From NCBI RefSeq assembly GCF_004801405.1, contig NZ_SSOB01000004.1, positions 62,001 to 126,000 of the forward strand: a stretch of 64,000 nucleotides of DNA. The letters run 5' to 3'. The notes below the pieces were generated by a model. That model was not told the DNA's origin. It made no database searches and saw only the letters and a program-made list of their open reading frames with translations. Source of the DNA: Cohnella fermenti (lineage in GTDB: Bacteria; Bacillota; Bacilli; Paenibacillales; Paenibacillaceae). The translations under genes were made by a program, and so were the position numbers. Below are positions 24,925-33,229 of this stretch, piece by piece; position 1 is the stretch's first letter, and every line of letters begins with the position of its first letter.

Positions 24925-25965
24925 ATGGCCAGTCTTCGCAAAATCACCGTAGCAAAAGACGGGAGCGGGCAGCACCGAACGATACAGGAGGCGGTGGATT
25001 CGATCCCGAGGGAGAGCGCCGGCCGGGTCGTCATCGAAGTGAAGGCCGGCGAATATCGGGAGAAGCTGGTCATCGACCGGCCGGACGTCAGCCTGATCGG
25101 CGAAGGGGCCGACCGTACGACGGTCGTCTGGGGCGATTATGCCCGGAAGGCATTCCCGAGCGGCGAGCCGTACTACACGTTCCATTCGTATACGGCGCTC
25201 ATCGGGGGAGACGGCTTCGTCTGCGAAGGTGTCTCCTTCGTGAACGACGCGGGGCCGGGAGAGCTTGTGGGACAAGCCATCGCGGCCTATGTGGACGGTG
25301 ATCGGGTCCGGTTCCGGAATTGCCGCTTCGTCGGCTGGCAGGACACGCTGTTCACCGGTCCGCTGCCTCCGAATCCGCTGGACCGCTCGACGTTCGGCGG
25401 GCCGCGGGAGGGGCAGCCGCTCCGGCCGTCGCGGCAGTATTACGAGGAGTGCTGCATTACGGGGGATATCGACTTTGTTTTTGGCTCGGCGACGGCTGTG
25501 TTCGAGCGCTGCGAGCTTCGCTCCAGGGGCGGGGAGCAACCGCCGAAGGAAGCCGGGGGAGCGGCGTACGGATGGGTGACGGCCGCGTCGACGCCGCAAG
25601 GCGCGGAGCACGGCTACGTGTTCCTGCGCTGCCGGCTGACCGCGGACGCGCAGGTGCCCGCCGGCTCCGTCCATCTTGGACGGCCGTGGCGGGACTACGC
25701 GAAGACGGCGTTCGTCCTCTGCGAGCTCGGCACCCATATTGCCCGTGCCGGCTGGCAGGATTGGAACGGGCGCGGAGAAGCCGGAGGAGTCGCGTACGAG
25801 GAATTCGGCAACGAAGGAGCGGGTGCGGCTGCGGCAGCGGCCGGGGAGCGGACAAGCTGGAGCCGCCGCCTGACGGAAGCCGAAGCGGAGCGTCTCTCCG
25901 CCGATGACGTTCTGGCCGGCTCCGACGGCTGGAGGCCATCGGCGGAGGGCGGCGAGGTGCGGTAA
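24925..25965 (+). CDS. Pectinesterase (CE8), no signal peptide
   Basis: 346 residues in a right-handed beta-helix fold. It removes methyl esters from galacturonan, releasing methanol. Catalytic motifs are intact: GWQDTLF supplies acid/base D140, GDIDFVFGSA the nucleophile D183, and LGRPWR the substrate-binding R253. An Ala-rich insertion (GAGAAAAAAGE) lies near the C-terminus. The ATG at 24925 follows GAGGGGGAG; an earlier in-frame ATG at 24841 gives no secretion signal either. Cytoplasmic pectinesterases are known for de-esterifying imported oligogalacturonides, which fits the other pectin-related genes in the window, but no galacturonide transporter or lyase is adjacent. Confidence 0.88.
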   Translation: MASLRKITVAKDGSGQHRTIQEAVDSIPRESAGRVVIEVKAGEYREKLVIDRPDVSLIGEGADRTTVVWGDYARKAFPSGEPYYTFHSYTALIGGDGFVCEGVSFVNDAGPGELVGQAIAAYVDGDRVRFRNCRFVGWQDTLFTGPLPPNPLDRSTFGGPREGQPLRPSRQYYEECCITGDIDFVFGSATAVFERCELRSRGGEQPPKEAGGAAYGWVTAASTPQGAEHGYVFLRCRLTADAQVPAGSVHLGRPWRDYAKTAFVLCELGTHIARAGWQDWNGRGEAGGVAYEEFGNEGAGAAAAAAGERTSWSRRLTEAEAERLSADDVLAGSDGWRPSAEGGEVR

Positions 25966-26171
25966 GCGGCGGTTGCCGGAGTCGGCGAGCGGCGGCGGCA
26001 CGGGCCGCGCCTACGTCTGCAATTGACTGAGACGCGGCCCTTAGCGCCCCTGCGCGAATGATCGTTTTTGGCAAAAGCCGCAGGCACAGGCTCCTTGATC
26101 GTCTCGAATGGCCGTATTTTTGGACTGCGGGGGTTAAATTCTCGCAATACATCCAGCAATTCGAGCGCGGT

Positions 26172-26246
26172 GAGGCTGAGTGGGCAAAGTTAGTGGAGGA
26201 ATCCGCACAACGACGCTTCGAAGAGGCGATTGGAGCGGGAGATGTG
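26172..26246 (+). repeat. Dispersed repeat 2, copy C
   Basis: GAGGCTGAGTGGG, AGTTAGTGGAGGAATCCG, ACAACGACGC and GAAGAGGCGATTGGAG occur in the same order and spacing as in copy B (22436-22552). It lies 85 bp left of array C. Confidence 0.7.
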
Positions 26247-26330
26247 CGGGGAATCGGCATAACGCCAGCTTGTTCCACTGCCGTTGCTGCTATATACAGA
26301 TGCCTCCCGACTACTGCGCAAGCCCGCTTG

Positions 26331-26556
26331 TATGCGAAAAACCACATACATTGGCTTCCCAACTACCGCGCAAGCTCGTTTCTATGCGAAAAACCACACA
26401 TAATCGCCCCCGGACCGCCACGAATGCCCGCTTGTATGCGAAAAACCACATACATTGGCTTCCCAACTACCGCGCAAGCCCGTTTCTATGCGAAAAACCA
26501 CACATAATCGCCCCCGGCCCACCCCGAATGCCCGCTTGTATGCGAAAAACCGCATA
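26331..26556. repeat. Palindrome array C, five units exactly every 52 bp
   Basis: Units at 26331-26348, 26383-26400, 26435-26452, 26487-26504 and 26539-26556; consensus TATGCGAAAAACCACATA. All four intervals are 52 bp. Spacers alternate between two types, so units 1 and 3 and units 2 and 4 are nearly identical over 104 bp, showing recent duplication of a double unit. A decayed unit may precede at about 26279. No gene is supported in 25966-26782. Confidence 0.88.
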
Positions 26557-26689
26557 CATCTCGCGAAAGCCGCCCCCTCTCTGGCATCGCCAGGCTTGGC
26601 AGTTACTCTAGGCGCGCCCCCAGGATATACGCCGCGGCAATTCACGGGCAACCGCCCGCGAGCGTTCCCCGTCGCTGCTTCCGCCGATG

Positions 26690-26719
26690 TTGATCTTGGC
26701 CGGCCAATTGTGCTATAAG
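26690..26719 (+). promoter_or_regulatory. Possible promoter of the GNAT gene
   Basis: TTGATC (26690-26695) and TATAAG (26714-26719) with an 18-bp spacer, 63 bp before the acetyltransferase ATG. Confidence 0.45.
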
Positions 26720-26782
26720 TGGGTAACGCCCCGCTCGCGGGGAGCTGGGAAGAGGCTGGAGAGGCCGGAGAGGAGAGACCAG

Positions 26783-27340
26783 ATGTCCTTCGAACTTCGC
26801 ACGAGGCGGCTGCGCCTGCGGTCGCTCGACAAGTCCCATGCCGAGATCGTCCGCGATTATTTCGCCCGGAACCGGGAGTTCCTCGAGCCGTGGGAGGTTC
26901 GACGAAGCGACGAGTATTACACGGTCAAGACGCACAAGAAGCTCCTCGCCGCGGACAGGGAGAGCGAGGAACTGGGGCAGATGGTCAAGCTGTGGCTCTT
27001 CAAGGCCGAGGAGCCGAGCCGCGTCATCGGCTCGGTCTCGCTGAGCAACATCGTGCGCGGCGCGTTCCTGTCCTGCCATCTCGGCTATCGGCTCGATTGC
27101 GAAGAGATCAGGCACGGCTACATGACGGAAGCGCTGCGGGAGCTGATCGGATACGCATTCGGGGAGCTGCGGCTCCATCGGATCGAAGCGAACATCATGC
27201 CCCGCAACGCCGCCTCCCTGGCGACCGTCCGGAAGCTGGGCTTCTACGAGGAAGGCTTGGCGCAGAAGTACTTGTACATTAATGGAGTGTGGGAAGACCA
27301 CATCCACATGGTGCTTCGCAACGAAGCGCTCGAGAGGTAA
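26783..27340 (+). CDS. GNAT N-acetyltransferase, RimJ/RimL type
   Basis: 185 residues, the family's usual length. The N-terminus LRTRRLRLRSLDKSHAEIV, the stretch REFLEPWEVRRSDEYYT, and the acetyl-CoA-binding region around RHGYMTEALRELIGYAFGEL followed by RIEANIMPRNAASLATVRKL and GF are typical of RimJ/RimL-like acetyltransferases. Such enzymes acetylate the N-terminal amine of ribosomal proteins or small molecules; the substrate here is unknown. GAGAGGAGAG precedes the ATG by 7 nt. The gene is monocistronic and convergent with the chromate transporter genes, 26 bp from stop to stop. Confidence 0.9.
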   Translation: MSFELRTRRLRLRSLDKSHAEIVRDYFARNREFLEPWEVRRSDEYYTVKTHKKLLAADRESEELGQMVKLWLFKAEEPSRVIGSVSLSNIVRGAFLSCHLGYRLDCEEIRHGYMTEALRELIGYAFGELRLHRIEANIMPRNAASLATVRKLGFYEEGLAQKYLYINGVWEDHIHMVLRNEALER

Positions 27341-27366
27341 CGGGGCGGGAGTCGGTTGACGCGCGG

Positions 27367-27915
27367 TCAGATGACGTGCGACAGGACGAGCCCGCCGTAT
27401 ACGAATGCCGCGCAGACGACGAATGCCGGGTGGATCTTCTTGCGCTCCATCGCCCAATAAGCGACGGCCGCGATGCCAAGGAAGTGCCAGATGCCCGAGG
27501 ACTTGATCGAGGAATCCGCCATCTGCCAGGTGAGCAGCAGCATCATCATCGCGATGACCGGCTGCACGAGCAGCGACATCCCCTTCACGACAAGAGACTG
27601 CCGGTGCTTGTGCAGCAGCTTGAGCAGCACGATCAGCGCCGCCGCCGAAGGCACGATGGTGGCGGCGAGCGCAAGAATCATCCCCGGCCACCCGAGAACG
27701 TCGAAGCCGACGAACGCCGCGATCTTCGTCGCGATCGGTCCCGGCAGCGAATTGCCGAGCGCGAGAATGTTGGAGAAGTCCTCGTTGCTCATCCACTTGT
27801 AATGGTTCACGATCTCGTTGTACATAAGCGGGATGGAAGCGGGACCGCCTCCGTAACCGAGCACATTCGCGAGGAAAAAACCGATGATCAAGTTAAGCCA
27901 ATCCATTCCGTTCAC
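27367..27915 (-). CDS. Chromate transporter half-protein, second gene
   Basis: 182 residues, membrane protein with about five helices and the CHR-domain features FGGGPASIPLMYNEIV-like (here LGYGGGPASIPLMYNEIVNH) and LPGPIATKIAAFVGF. It is a short-chain CHR protein; pairs of these are thought to assemble into the equivalent of one long ChrA and export chromate in exchange for sulfate or by proton force. Its ATG overlaps the stop of the first half gene by 4 bp, so synthesis is coupled. Whether it carries chromate here is not proven. Confidence 0.88.
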   Translation of the reverse strand: MNGMDWLNLIIGFFLANVLGYGGGPASIPLMYNEIVNHYKWMSNEDFSNILALGNSLPGPIATKIAAFVGFDVLGWPGMILALAATIVPSAAALIVLLKLLHKHRQSLVVKGMSLLVQPVIAMMMLLLTWQMADSSIKSSGIWHFLGIAAVAYWAMERKKIHPAFVVCAAFVYGGLVLSHVI

Positions 27916-28511
27916 CCTCCGCTCGCTTCATTCTTCGATTTGCGTTCCTGCAGCTTGCGGACGAGCTTGAAGTGGAAGGCGCCGTAGGCGAGGAACAGGG
28001 CGATCACGATCGCGTCGTGAACGTCCAGCAGTTGCAGCAGCACGAACGCGGCGGCGAACAGGACGATGCCGAATGCTTTGCCGAGCCCCTTGATCGCCTT
28101 CTCGCCGAATTCGTACGCCATGACGCCCAGCATCACCGCAACGACCGGAATAACGCCCGCGATCATCCCTTGCACGATCTGCGAGCTGCTTAAATATTGC
28201 ACGACGGACATCAGCACGATCATCGCGAGCGCCGACGGCAGAATATGCGACAGAACGGCGACCGTTGCGCCGAGCGTCTTCTTCCTGCGGTAGCCGAGAT
28301 AGGCGGCCATCTTCGTGGCGATCGGCCCCGGCAGGGCGTTCGCCAGCGCGAGAATCTCGCCGAACTCGTCGTTGTCGATCCAATTGTAGTTCTTGACCGC
28401 CTCATGGCGAATGAGCGGAATCACCGACGGCCCCCCGCCGAACCCCAGCACCCCTGTTTTGAACATGGCCCAGAACAACTGAGCATAATCGCCGCCTTTT
28501 CTCATTCCCAT
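27912..28511 (-). CDS. Chromate transporter half-protein, first gene
   Basis: 199 residues, membrane protein of the short-chain CHR type with motifs GVLGFGGGPSVIPLIRHEAV near the N-terminus and LPGPIATKMAAYLGY. Together with the overlapping downstream gene it makes a two-subunit transporter. The ATG at 28511 is preceded by GAGGTT. No chromate reductase or ChrB-type regulator was seen nearby. Confidence 0.88.
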   Translation of the reverse strand: MGMRKGGDYAQLFWAMFKTGVLGFGGGPSVIPLIRHEAVKNYNWIDNDEFGEILALANALPGPIATKMAAYLGYRRKKTLGATVAVLSHILPSALAMIVLMSVVQYLSSSQIVQGMIAGVIPVVAVMLGVMAYEFGEKAIKGLGKAFGIVLFAAAFVLLQLLDVHDAIVIALFLAYGAFHFKLVRKLQERKSKNEASGG

Positions 28512-28763
28512 GCGTCATAACCTCGTTCCCGTTCGGCTTCTAGACATGCAACGATAATAACGCGTTTCGCCTGCGATTCCTAGCTTCAATTGCCGATTTG
28601 TCATGCTTGCCCTCGCGGACTTGCAGTCGCTGTGCCTCTTCACAATGCCTCCGAGGCGCGAGCGGCGAATGTGCAACCGGGCATCCTCCAGCAACGTATC
28701 CCTTCATAACAAGTGCAACGAGTGCCATCCGAATCCAATTCGAACATAAACGGCGATTCTATT

Positions 28764-28804
28764 CTATAAAATAAATCAACAACTCTATAAAATAAATCAA
28801 CAAC
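28764..28804 (+). repeat. AT-rich 20-bp direct repeat upstream of the XpaC-VWA-TelA operon
   Basis: CTATAAAATAAATCAACAAC occurs perfectly at 28764-28783 and 28785-28804, a 21-bp period or two helical turns. It lies about 85 bp before the first gene of the operon in otherwise GC-rich DNA and may be a promoter or activator-binding region. Nothing else is recognised in 28512-28887. Confidence 0.7.
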
Positions 28805-28887
28805 AAATTAATGGAGCATTTAATAGGATTATGGCCGAAAAAGTCGAATACATACGGGAGGCAACGGTTCGGCAGGAGGGAGAAGCC

Positions 28888-29616
28888 ATGAGAATTATCA
28901 AGCTGTTCGGTCTCGCTCTCGGTGTGGCGGCCCTGAATATCGTCGTGTTCTCCCCCGGATTCATGGGGGTTAGTCTTGGCGGAGGAGCGATGGAGGCGGC
29001 AACCGGGGTGACGCTGCTGCTCGCAAGCGCTCTTGCGCTCGTCGGAGGAAGCTACGTATGGCTGCTGAAGCCGGCGGCTCCGGTTCCGCTGAAGGAACTC
29101 GATACGCCCGAGGACTATGCGGAGGCGCTGTCGCGCTATCGGAGGGTCAAGGCGCTCGAGGAAGACGTGCGGCTGGCGATCGAGCAGATCGAACGCATGG
29201 AGAAGAAGACGGAGACGCTGCGCGGCGTGCTCGGTCAACGGTTCGCTCCGGGCGAGCTGAGCTACAGGAAGTTCGCCTCGGCGGCGGGCGAGGTGGAGAA
29301 GCTGTTCTACTTGAACATTCGGAGTCTCCTGAACCGCCTGCACGTGTTCGACGAGTCGGAGCTCCGCAGCATCCAGAATCCGAAGCAGGCGCGGTTCTCC
29401 AGGGAGCTGCTGCAGGAACGGACGAACGTCTACAACGACTACATCGGCTTCGTGAAGAGCTCGCTCGATTCCAACGAAGAGATTCTGCTTAAGCTCGACA
29501 AGCTGCTGCTGGAGATATCCCGGCTGGACAGCTTCGAGCCCGGGGACATCGAGCAGATGGCGTGCATGCAGGAGATCGATTCGCTGATCAAGCAGACTAA
29601 ATTTTACAAGCAATAA
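28888..29616 (+). CDS. XpaC-like membrane-anchored coiled-coil protein
   Basis: 242 residues. Two closely spaced N-terminal membrane helices (about 5-22 and 36-57) are followed by a charged, heptad-rich region (KALEEDVRLAIEQIERMEKK onward). This layout and its place beside a TelA gene resemble the 5-bromo-4-chloroindolyl phosphate hydrolysis (XpaC) family; the assignment rests on context and general look, not on a diagnostic motif. AGGAGGGAG stands 6 nt before the ATG at 28888. It is the first gene of a three-gene operon, 14 bp before the VWA fusion gene. Molecular function is not known; a membrane-associated stress role is inferred. Confidence 0.65.
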   Translation: MRIIKLFGLALGVAALNIVVFSPGFMGVSLGGGAMEAATGVTLLLASALALVGGSYVWLLKPAAPVPLKELDTPEDYAEALSRYRRVKALEEDVRLAIEQIERMEKKTETLRGVLGQRFAPGELSYRKFASAAGEVEKLFYLNIRSLLNRLHVFDESELRSIQNPKQARFSRELLQERTNVYNDYIGFVKSSLDSNEEILLKLDKLLLEISRLDSFEPGDIEQMACMQEIDSLIKQTKFYKQ

Positions 29617-29630
29617 AGGGGGCAGCAAGA

Positions 29631-31316
29631 GTGAACAAGGGCAAACTGTTGGGGCTATCCGTGCTCGTGCTTGTCGTCGTGTTCGGGCTCGTCTACGTGG
29701 GAGTGAACATGACCTCCAATTGGGGCAAAAGCGACAAGCAGGTGTCGGCGGAGGATGCGGCCAAGAAGCTGGAGCGGCTGTATTCGGGGCTGTCGGTGAC
29801 GACAGAGGAGCCGGTCAAGGGGCAGATCGACCTGGACCCGGCGGATATCGGCGACGCGCTTCCGGACATCTCGAAGTTCCCGATTACGGTCGATAACACG
29901 ACTTCGGATTATGTGGAGATTTTCTCGTCTACGGAGAAGGGCGGGGCGGGAGTCGACGGCTGGCTGACCGAGGTTGCGGAAGCGTTCAACAAGGAGCAGC
30001 CGGAAGTGAACGGCAGCAAGGCGTCGGTGAAGCTGCGGAACATCGCCTCCGGCACGGCGGCGGACTACATCAAGTCCGGCAAGTACGTTCCGGACGCATT
30101 CACGCCTTCGAACGAGCTGTGGGGGCAGATGGTCGAAGCCGCCGGGGTCAAGACGGAGCTTATCGCGAAGCGGCTGGCGGGCAACGTTCCGGGCATCGTC
30201 ATCTCGAAGGCGAAGTATGACGCGATTATCGAGAAGTACGGCGCGGTGAACGTGAAGACGGTAACCGATGCGATCGCCGCGAACGAGCTGGCGATGGGCT
30301 ACACGGACCCGTTCGCCAGCTCGACGGGACTCAACTTCCTGCTCACCGCTCTCGATACGTTCGACAGCTCCGACATTCTGGGCGAGAAGGCGGTTCAAGG
30401 GTTCGAGAAGTTCCAGGAGAACGTGCCGTTTATCGCCTCGACGACGATCCAGATGCGGGATGCGGCGAAGTCGGGCAGCCTCGACGCCTTCGTGCTCGAG
30501 TACCAGACGTTCGTCAACGCGACGGACTTGAAGAGCGGCTACGTGTTCACTCCGTTCGGCGTGCGTCACGACAGCCCGCTGTACGCGCTTGGCGAGCTGT
30601 CGCAGCAGAAGACCGACATCCTGAAGAAGTTCGTCGAATTCGTGGCGCAGGAGAAGTACCAGAAGCTGGCCGGGGAGAAGGGGTTCAACGGCCTCGAGGA
30701 CTATCAGTCGGAGCTGGCGCCGGTGGACGGAAGCTTGATCGCCTCCGCGCAGAAGCTCTGGAAGGAGAAGAAGAACGGCAGCAAGGCGATCTCGGCCGTA
30801 TTCGTCACCGACGTCTCCGGCAGCATGGCGGGGGAGCCGCTTAACCGGCTGAAGGAATCGCTGACCAAGGGGCAGAAGTACCTGGGCAAGGACAACCGGA
30901 TCGGTCTCGTCTCGTACTCGGACGACGTGGCCATCAACCTGCCGATCGGCACGTACGATACGAACCAACAGTCCATGTTCGTCGGCGCGGTGAACAGCCT
31001 GCAAGCCGGAGGCGGCACCGCTACGTTCGACGGCATCATCGTCGCGCTCAAGATGCTTCAGGACGATCTGGCGGCGAACCCGAACGTGAAGCCGATCATC
31101 TTCGTCCTCAGCGACGGCGAGACGAACCAGGGCAACTCGCTGAACGACATCAAGGGGCTTATCGAGACGTACAAAATTCCGATCTACACGATCGGCTACA
31201 ACGCGAACATCAAGGCGCTGGAGAGCATCTCGGGCATCAACGAGGCGGCGAGCATCAACGCGGACACGGACGATGTCGTCTATAAAATCGGCAACCTGTT
31301 CAACGTGCAAGTATAA
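29631..31316 (+). CDS. Membrane-anchored substrate-binding domain fused to a VWA domain
   Basis: 561 residues. One N-terminal membrane helix (about 7-26) holds the protein on the outer face. Residues ~80-370 resemble a type 2 periplasmic-binding fold (GWLTEVAEAFNKEQPEVNG, GKYVPDAFTPSNELW, ELAMGYTDPFASSTGLNFLL). Residues ~388-555 form a von Willebrand A domain with an intact metal site, DVSGSM starting at D394, plus VLSDGETNQG. Start is GTG 29631 after a GGGGGCAGCAAGA leader. VWA domains bind protein partners through a metal ion, so this may couple ligand binding to complex assembly. It lies between the XpaC-like and TelA genes. The ligand and the process are unknown. Confidence 0.82.
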   Translation: MNKGKLLGLSVLVLVVVFGLVYVGVNMTSNWGKSDKQVSAEDAAKKLERLYSGLSVTTEEPVKGQIDLDPADIGDALPDISKFPITVDNTTSDYVEIFSSTEKGGAGVDGWLTEVAEAFNKEQPEVNGSKASVKLRNIASGTAADYIKSGKYVPDAFTPSNELWGQMVEAAGVKTELIAKRLAGNVPGIVISKAKYDAIIEKYGAVNVKTVTDAIAANELAMGYTDPFASSTGLNFLLTALDTFDSSDILGEKAVQGFEKFQENVPFIASTTIQMRDAAKSGSLDAFVLEYQTFVNATDLKSGYVFTPFGVRHDSPLYALGELSQQKTDILKKFVEFVAQEKYQKLAGEKGFNGLEDYQSELAPVDGSLIASAQKLWKEKKNGSKAISAVFVTDVSGSMAGEPLNRLKESLTKGQKYLGKDNRIGLVSYSDDVAINLPIGTYDTNQQSMFVGAVNSLQAGGGTATFDGIIVALKMLQDDLAANPNVKPIIFVLSDGETNQGNSLNDIKGLIETYKIPIYTIGYNANIKALESISGINEAASINADTDDVVYKIGNLFNVQV

Positions 31317-31359
31317 AGGGCAGAGGCACACCAAGCGATAAATTCGAGGAGGAATGGGC

Positions 31360-32499
31360 ATGTCGTTCACGATGGAAGTATCGAGCCCGGAGGAGATCAA
31401 GGCGGTTATCGAGCAAGAGGTGAAGCCGGTTCCGGAGGAGGTCGCGAAGCTGAAGGAGACGGCGGACGCCAACGTCGTCGCGATCATGGCGATCGACCTG
31501 GATTCGCTGGAGACGAAGAAGGATATTCTTCAGTCGATCGATTCGTTCGGCCTGAACACGATGAAGGCGTCGTCGAACAAGAACTCGCTGCTGCAGGTAT
31601 CGGTCGGCAACCTGTCCCGGTCGGGCGACGACGGCGGCCAGGTCGCGAAGGGGCTCACCGAGCTGCACATGCAGCTTAAGGACCTGGACCCGAGCGCGAT
31701 CGACTTCGCGAAGCGGGGGTTCCTCGGCAAGCTGTTCAATCCGCTGCGGGCGTACTTCCTGAGATTCGAGAAGGCGGACTCGGTCATCGCCGACATCGTC
31801 GTCTCGCTCGACAAGGGCAGGGCGACGCTGAAGAACGACAACACGACGCTGGAGCTGGAGCAGCAGACGCTGCGCGACCTGACCAAGAGGCTGCAGAAGG
31901 AGATACAGCTCGGCACGTTGATGGACGAATCGATCGAAGCCCAGGTGGATGCCGCCCGCATGAGGGGAGAGGACCCGGAGAAAATTCGGTTCATTACCGA
32001 AGAGGTGCTTTTCCCGCTGCGGCAACGGGTGATGGACCTGCAGCAGATGCTCGTCGTGAATCAGCAGGGCATCATGGCGATGGAAGTCGTCATGCGCAAC
32101 AACAAGGAGCTCATCCGCGGCGTGGATCGCGCCAAGACGGTGACCGTCTCCGCGCTCAAGATCGCCGTCACGGTCGCCAGCGCGCTGTACAACCAGCAGA
32201 TCGTGCTGAAGAAGATCGAGCTGCTGAACCAGACGACGAACGAGCTGATCGCCGGTACGTCGAGGATGCTCAAGGAGCAAGGCGCGGCGATTCACAAGCA
32301 GGCGCTTGAGACGAGCGTCTCGGTCGATACGCTGAAGGCTGCGTTCACCGACGTGATCGACGCGCTGGACTCGATCAGCGCATACAAGCAAGAAGCGCTG
32401 CCGAAGATGCGCGACACGATCAACCAGTTCCGCGAGCTGGCCGACACCGGCGAGAAGCAGATCCAGCGGCTGGAGAAGGGCCATCAGCTCAGCCTGTAA
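31360..32499 (+). CDS. TelA-family toxic anion resistance protein
   Basis: 379 residues, soluble, almost entirely alpha-helical with long coiled-coil stretches, as in the TelA/KlaA family linked to tellurite and other stress resistance. Typical pieces include DLDPSAIDFAKRGFLGKLFN, LEQQTLRDLTKRLQKEIQLG and TVTVSALKIAVTVASALYNQ. ATG 31360 is chosen since GAGGAGG lies 8 nt upstream; ATG 31354 sits too close to it. Last gene of the operon, followed directly by a terminator. Biochemical function is not settled in the family. Confidence 0.9.
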   Translation: MSFTMEVSSPEEIKAVIEQEVKPVPEEVAKLKETADANVVAIMAIDLDSLETKKDILQSIDSFGLNTMKASSNKNSLLQVSVGNLSRSGDDGGQVAKGLTELHMQLKDLDPSAIDFAKRGFLGKLFNPLRAYFLRFEKADSVIADIVVSLDKGRATLKNDNTTLELEQQTLRDLTKRLQKEIQLGTLMDESIEAQVDAARMRGEDPEKIRFITEEVLFPLRQRVMDLQQMLVVNQQGIMAMEVVMRNNKELIRGVDRAKTVTVSALKIAVTVASALYNQQIVLKKIELLNQTTNELIAGTSRMLKEQGAAIHKQALETSVSVDTLKAAFTDVIDALDSISAYKQEALPKMRDTINQFRELADTGEKQIQRLEKGHQLSL

Positions 32500-32507
32500 G
32501 CTCAGAG

Positions 32508-32533
32508 CAGGGGCTCCCGAACGGGGGCCCTTG
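32508..32533 (+). terminator. Terminator of the XpaC-VWA-TelA operon
   Basis: CAGGGGCTCCCG (32508-32519) pairs with CGGGGGCCCTTG (32522-32533) through a 12-bp stem with G-T wobbles and a minimal loop, followed by TTGTTCT. Confidence 0.75.
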
Positions 32534-32572
32534 TTGTTCTATCAGGAGCCCCCGCAGCCCCTCGTCGATATC

Positions 32573-32900
32573 GTAGACACTACAAACACTACAGACACCA
32601 CAAAGGCCACAACCACCACAACACTACAACCACCACAACACTACAACCACCACAACACTACAACCACCACAACACTACAACCACCACAACACTACAACCA
32701 CCATACCCACAGACCCGCAGATACCACAGACCCGCAGATACAACAGACACCGCAAACATCACAGACACCACAGACACCACAGACACCACAAATACCACAA
32801 ATACCACAAATACCACAAATACCACAAATACCACAACCACTACAGACCCGGCAGATACCACAAACACCGCAGATGCCGCCGACCTCAGAGCCTCCAACCC
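32573..32900. repeat. C/A-rich micro- and minisatellite block
   Basis: The plus strand is almost free of G over ~300 bp. It contains five perfect 17-bp units (AACCACCACAACACTAC, 32611-32695), then 9-bp units CAGACACCA and CAAATACCA (about 32760-32830). Because 17 is not a multiple of three, the block cannot encode one repeated peptide, so it is treated as non-coding. Confidence 0.85.
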
Positions 32901-32960
32901 ACTACAACCAGCTATCGCCAGACCCTCAGCCCCCGCCGGCACCGCCAGTCACGAGGACTT

Positions 32961-33132
32961 TATGTGAAATTTCACATTCGTGCAGCGTGATAACAGGTGG
33001 TTTGGGAGATTCTATGTGAAAAATAGCATACATAGAGAAAATTCCGGAGCGAGTTGCCGCATATATGCTAAAAATCACATAAAACGCCACGATTGCCACG
33101 AATCCGCGCCAACGAATGTGAAAAACCACATA
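32961..33132. repeat. Palindrome array D, four units every 51-52 bp
   Basis: Units TATGTGAAATTTCACATT (32961-32978), TATGTGAAAAATAGCATA (33013-33030), TATGCTAAAAATCACATA (33064-33081) and AATGTGAAAAACCACATA (33115-33132). Spacing 52, 51, 51. Its reverse complement matches array B in unit spacing and in much of the spacer sequence. Confidence 0.85.
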
Positions 33133-33229
33133 AAATCGCAAATTGCAGGCGGTGCAACCGGCCAAGCCATCGCGAACGCAGCCGGCTCACCGACTCACTC
33201 CCGGATCAGCCGTCGCGGACATAGCCGGA

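Noticed and set aside
26058-26611. Small open frames with YAKNHIHW-like repeats
   Set aside because: They are translations of array C; the 52-bp period is not a multiple of three, so the repeated peptide changes frame.
32531-33019. Open frame rich in Thr, Pro and Gln
   Set aside because: It is a translation of the satellite block directly after a terminator, with 17-bp units that shift frame and no ribosome-binding site.
22134-33132. CRISPR arrays
   Set aside because: The repeats are only 18 bp and degenerate, spacers are related between arrays and partly repeated within one, and no cas gene is present. They are reported as a palindromic repeat family instead.
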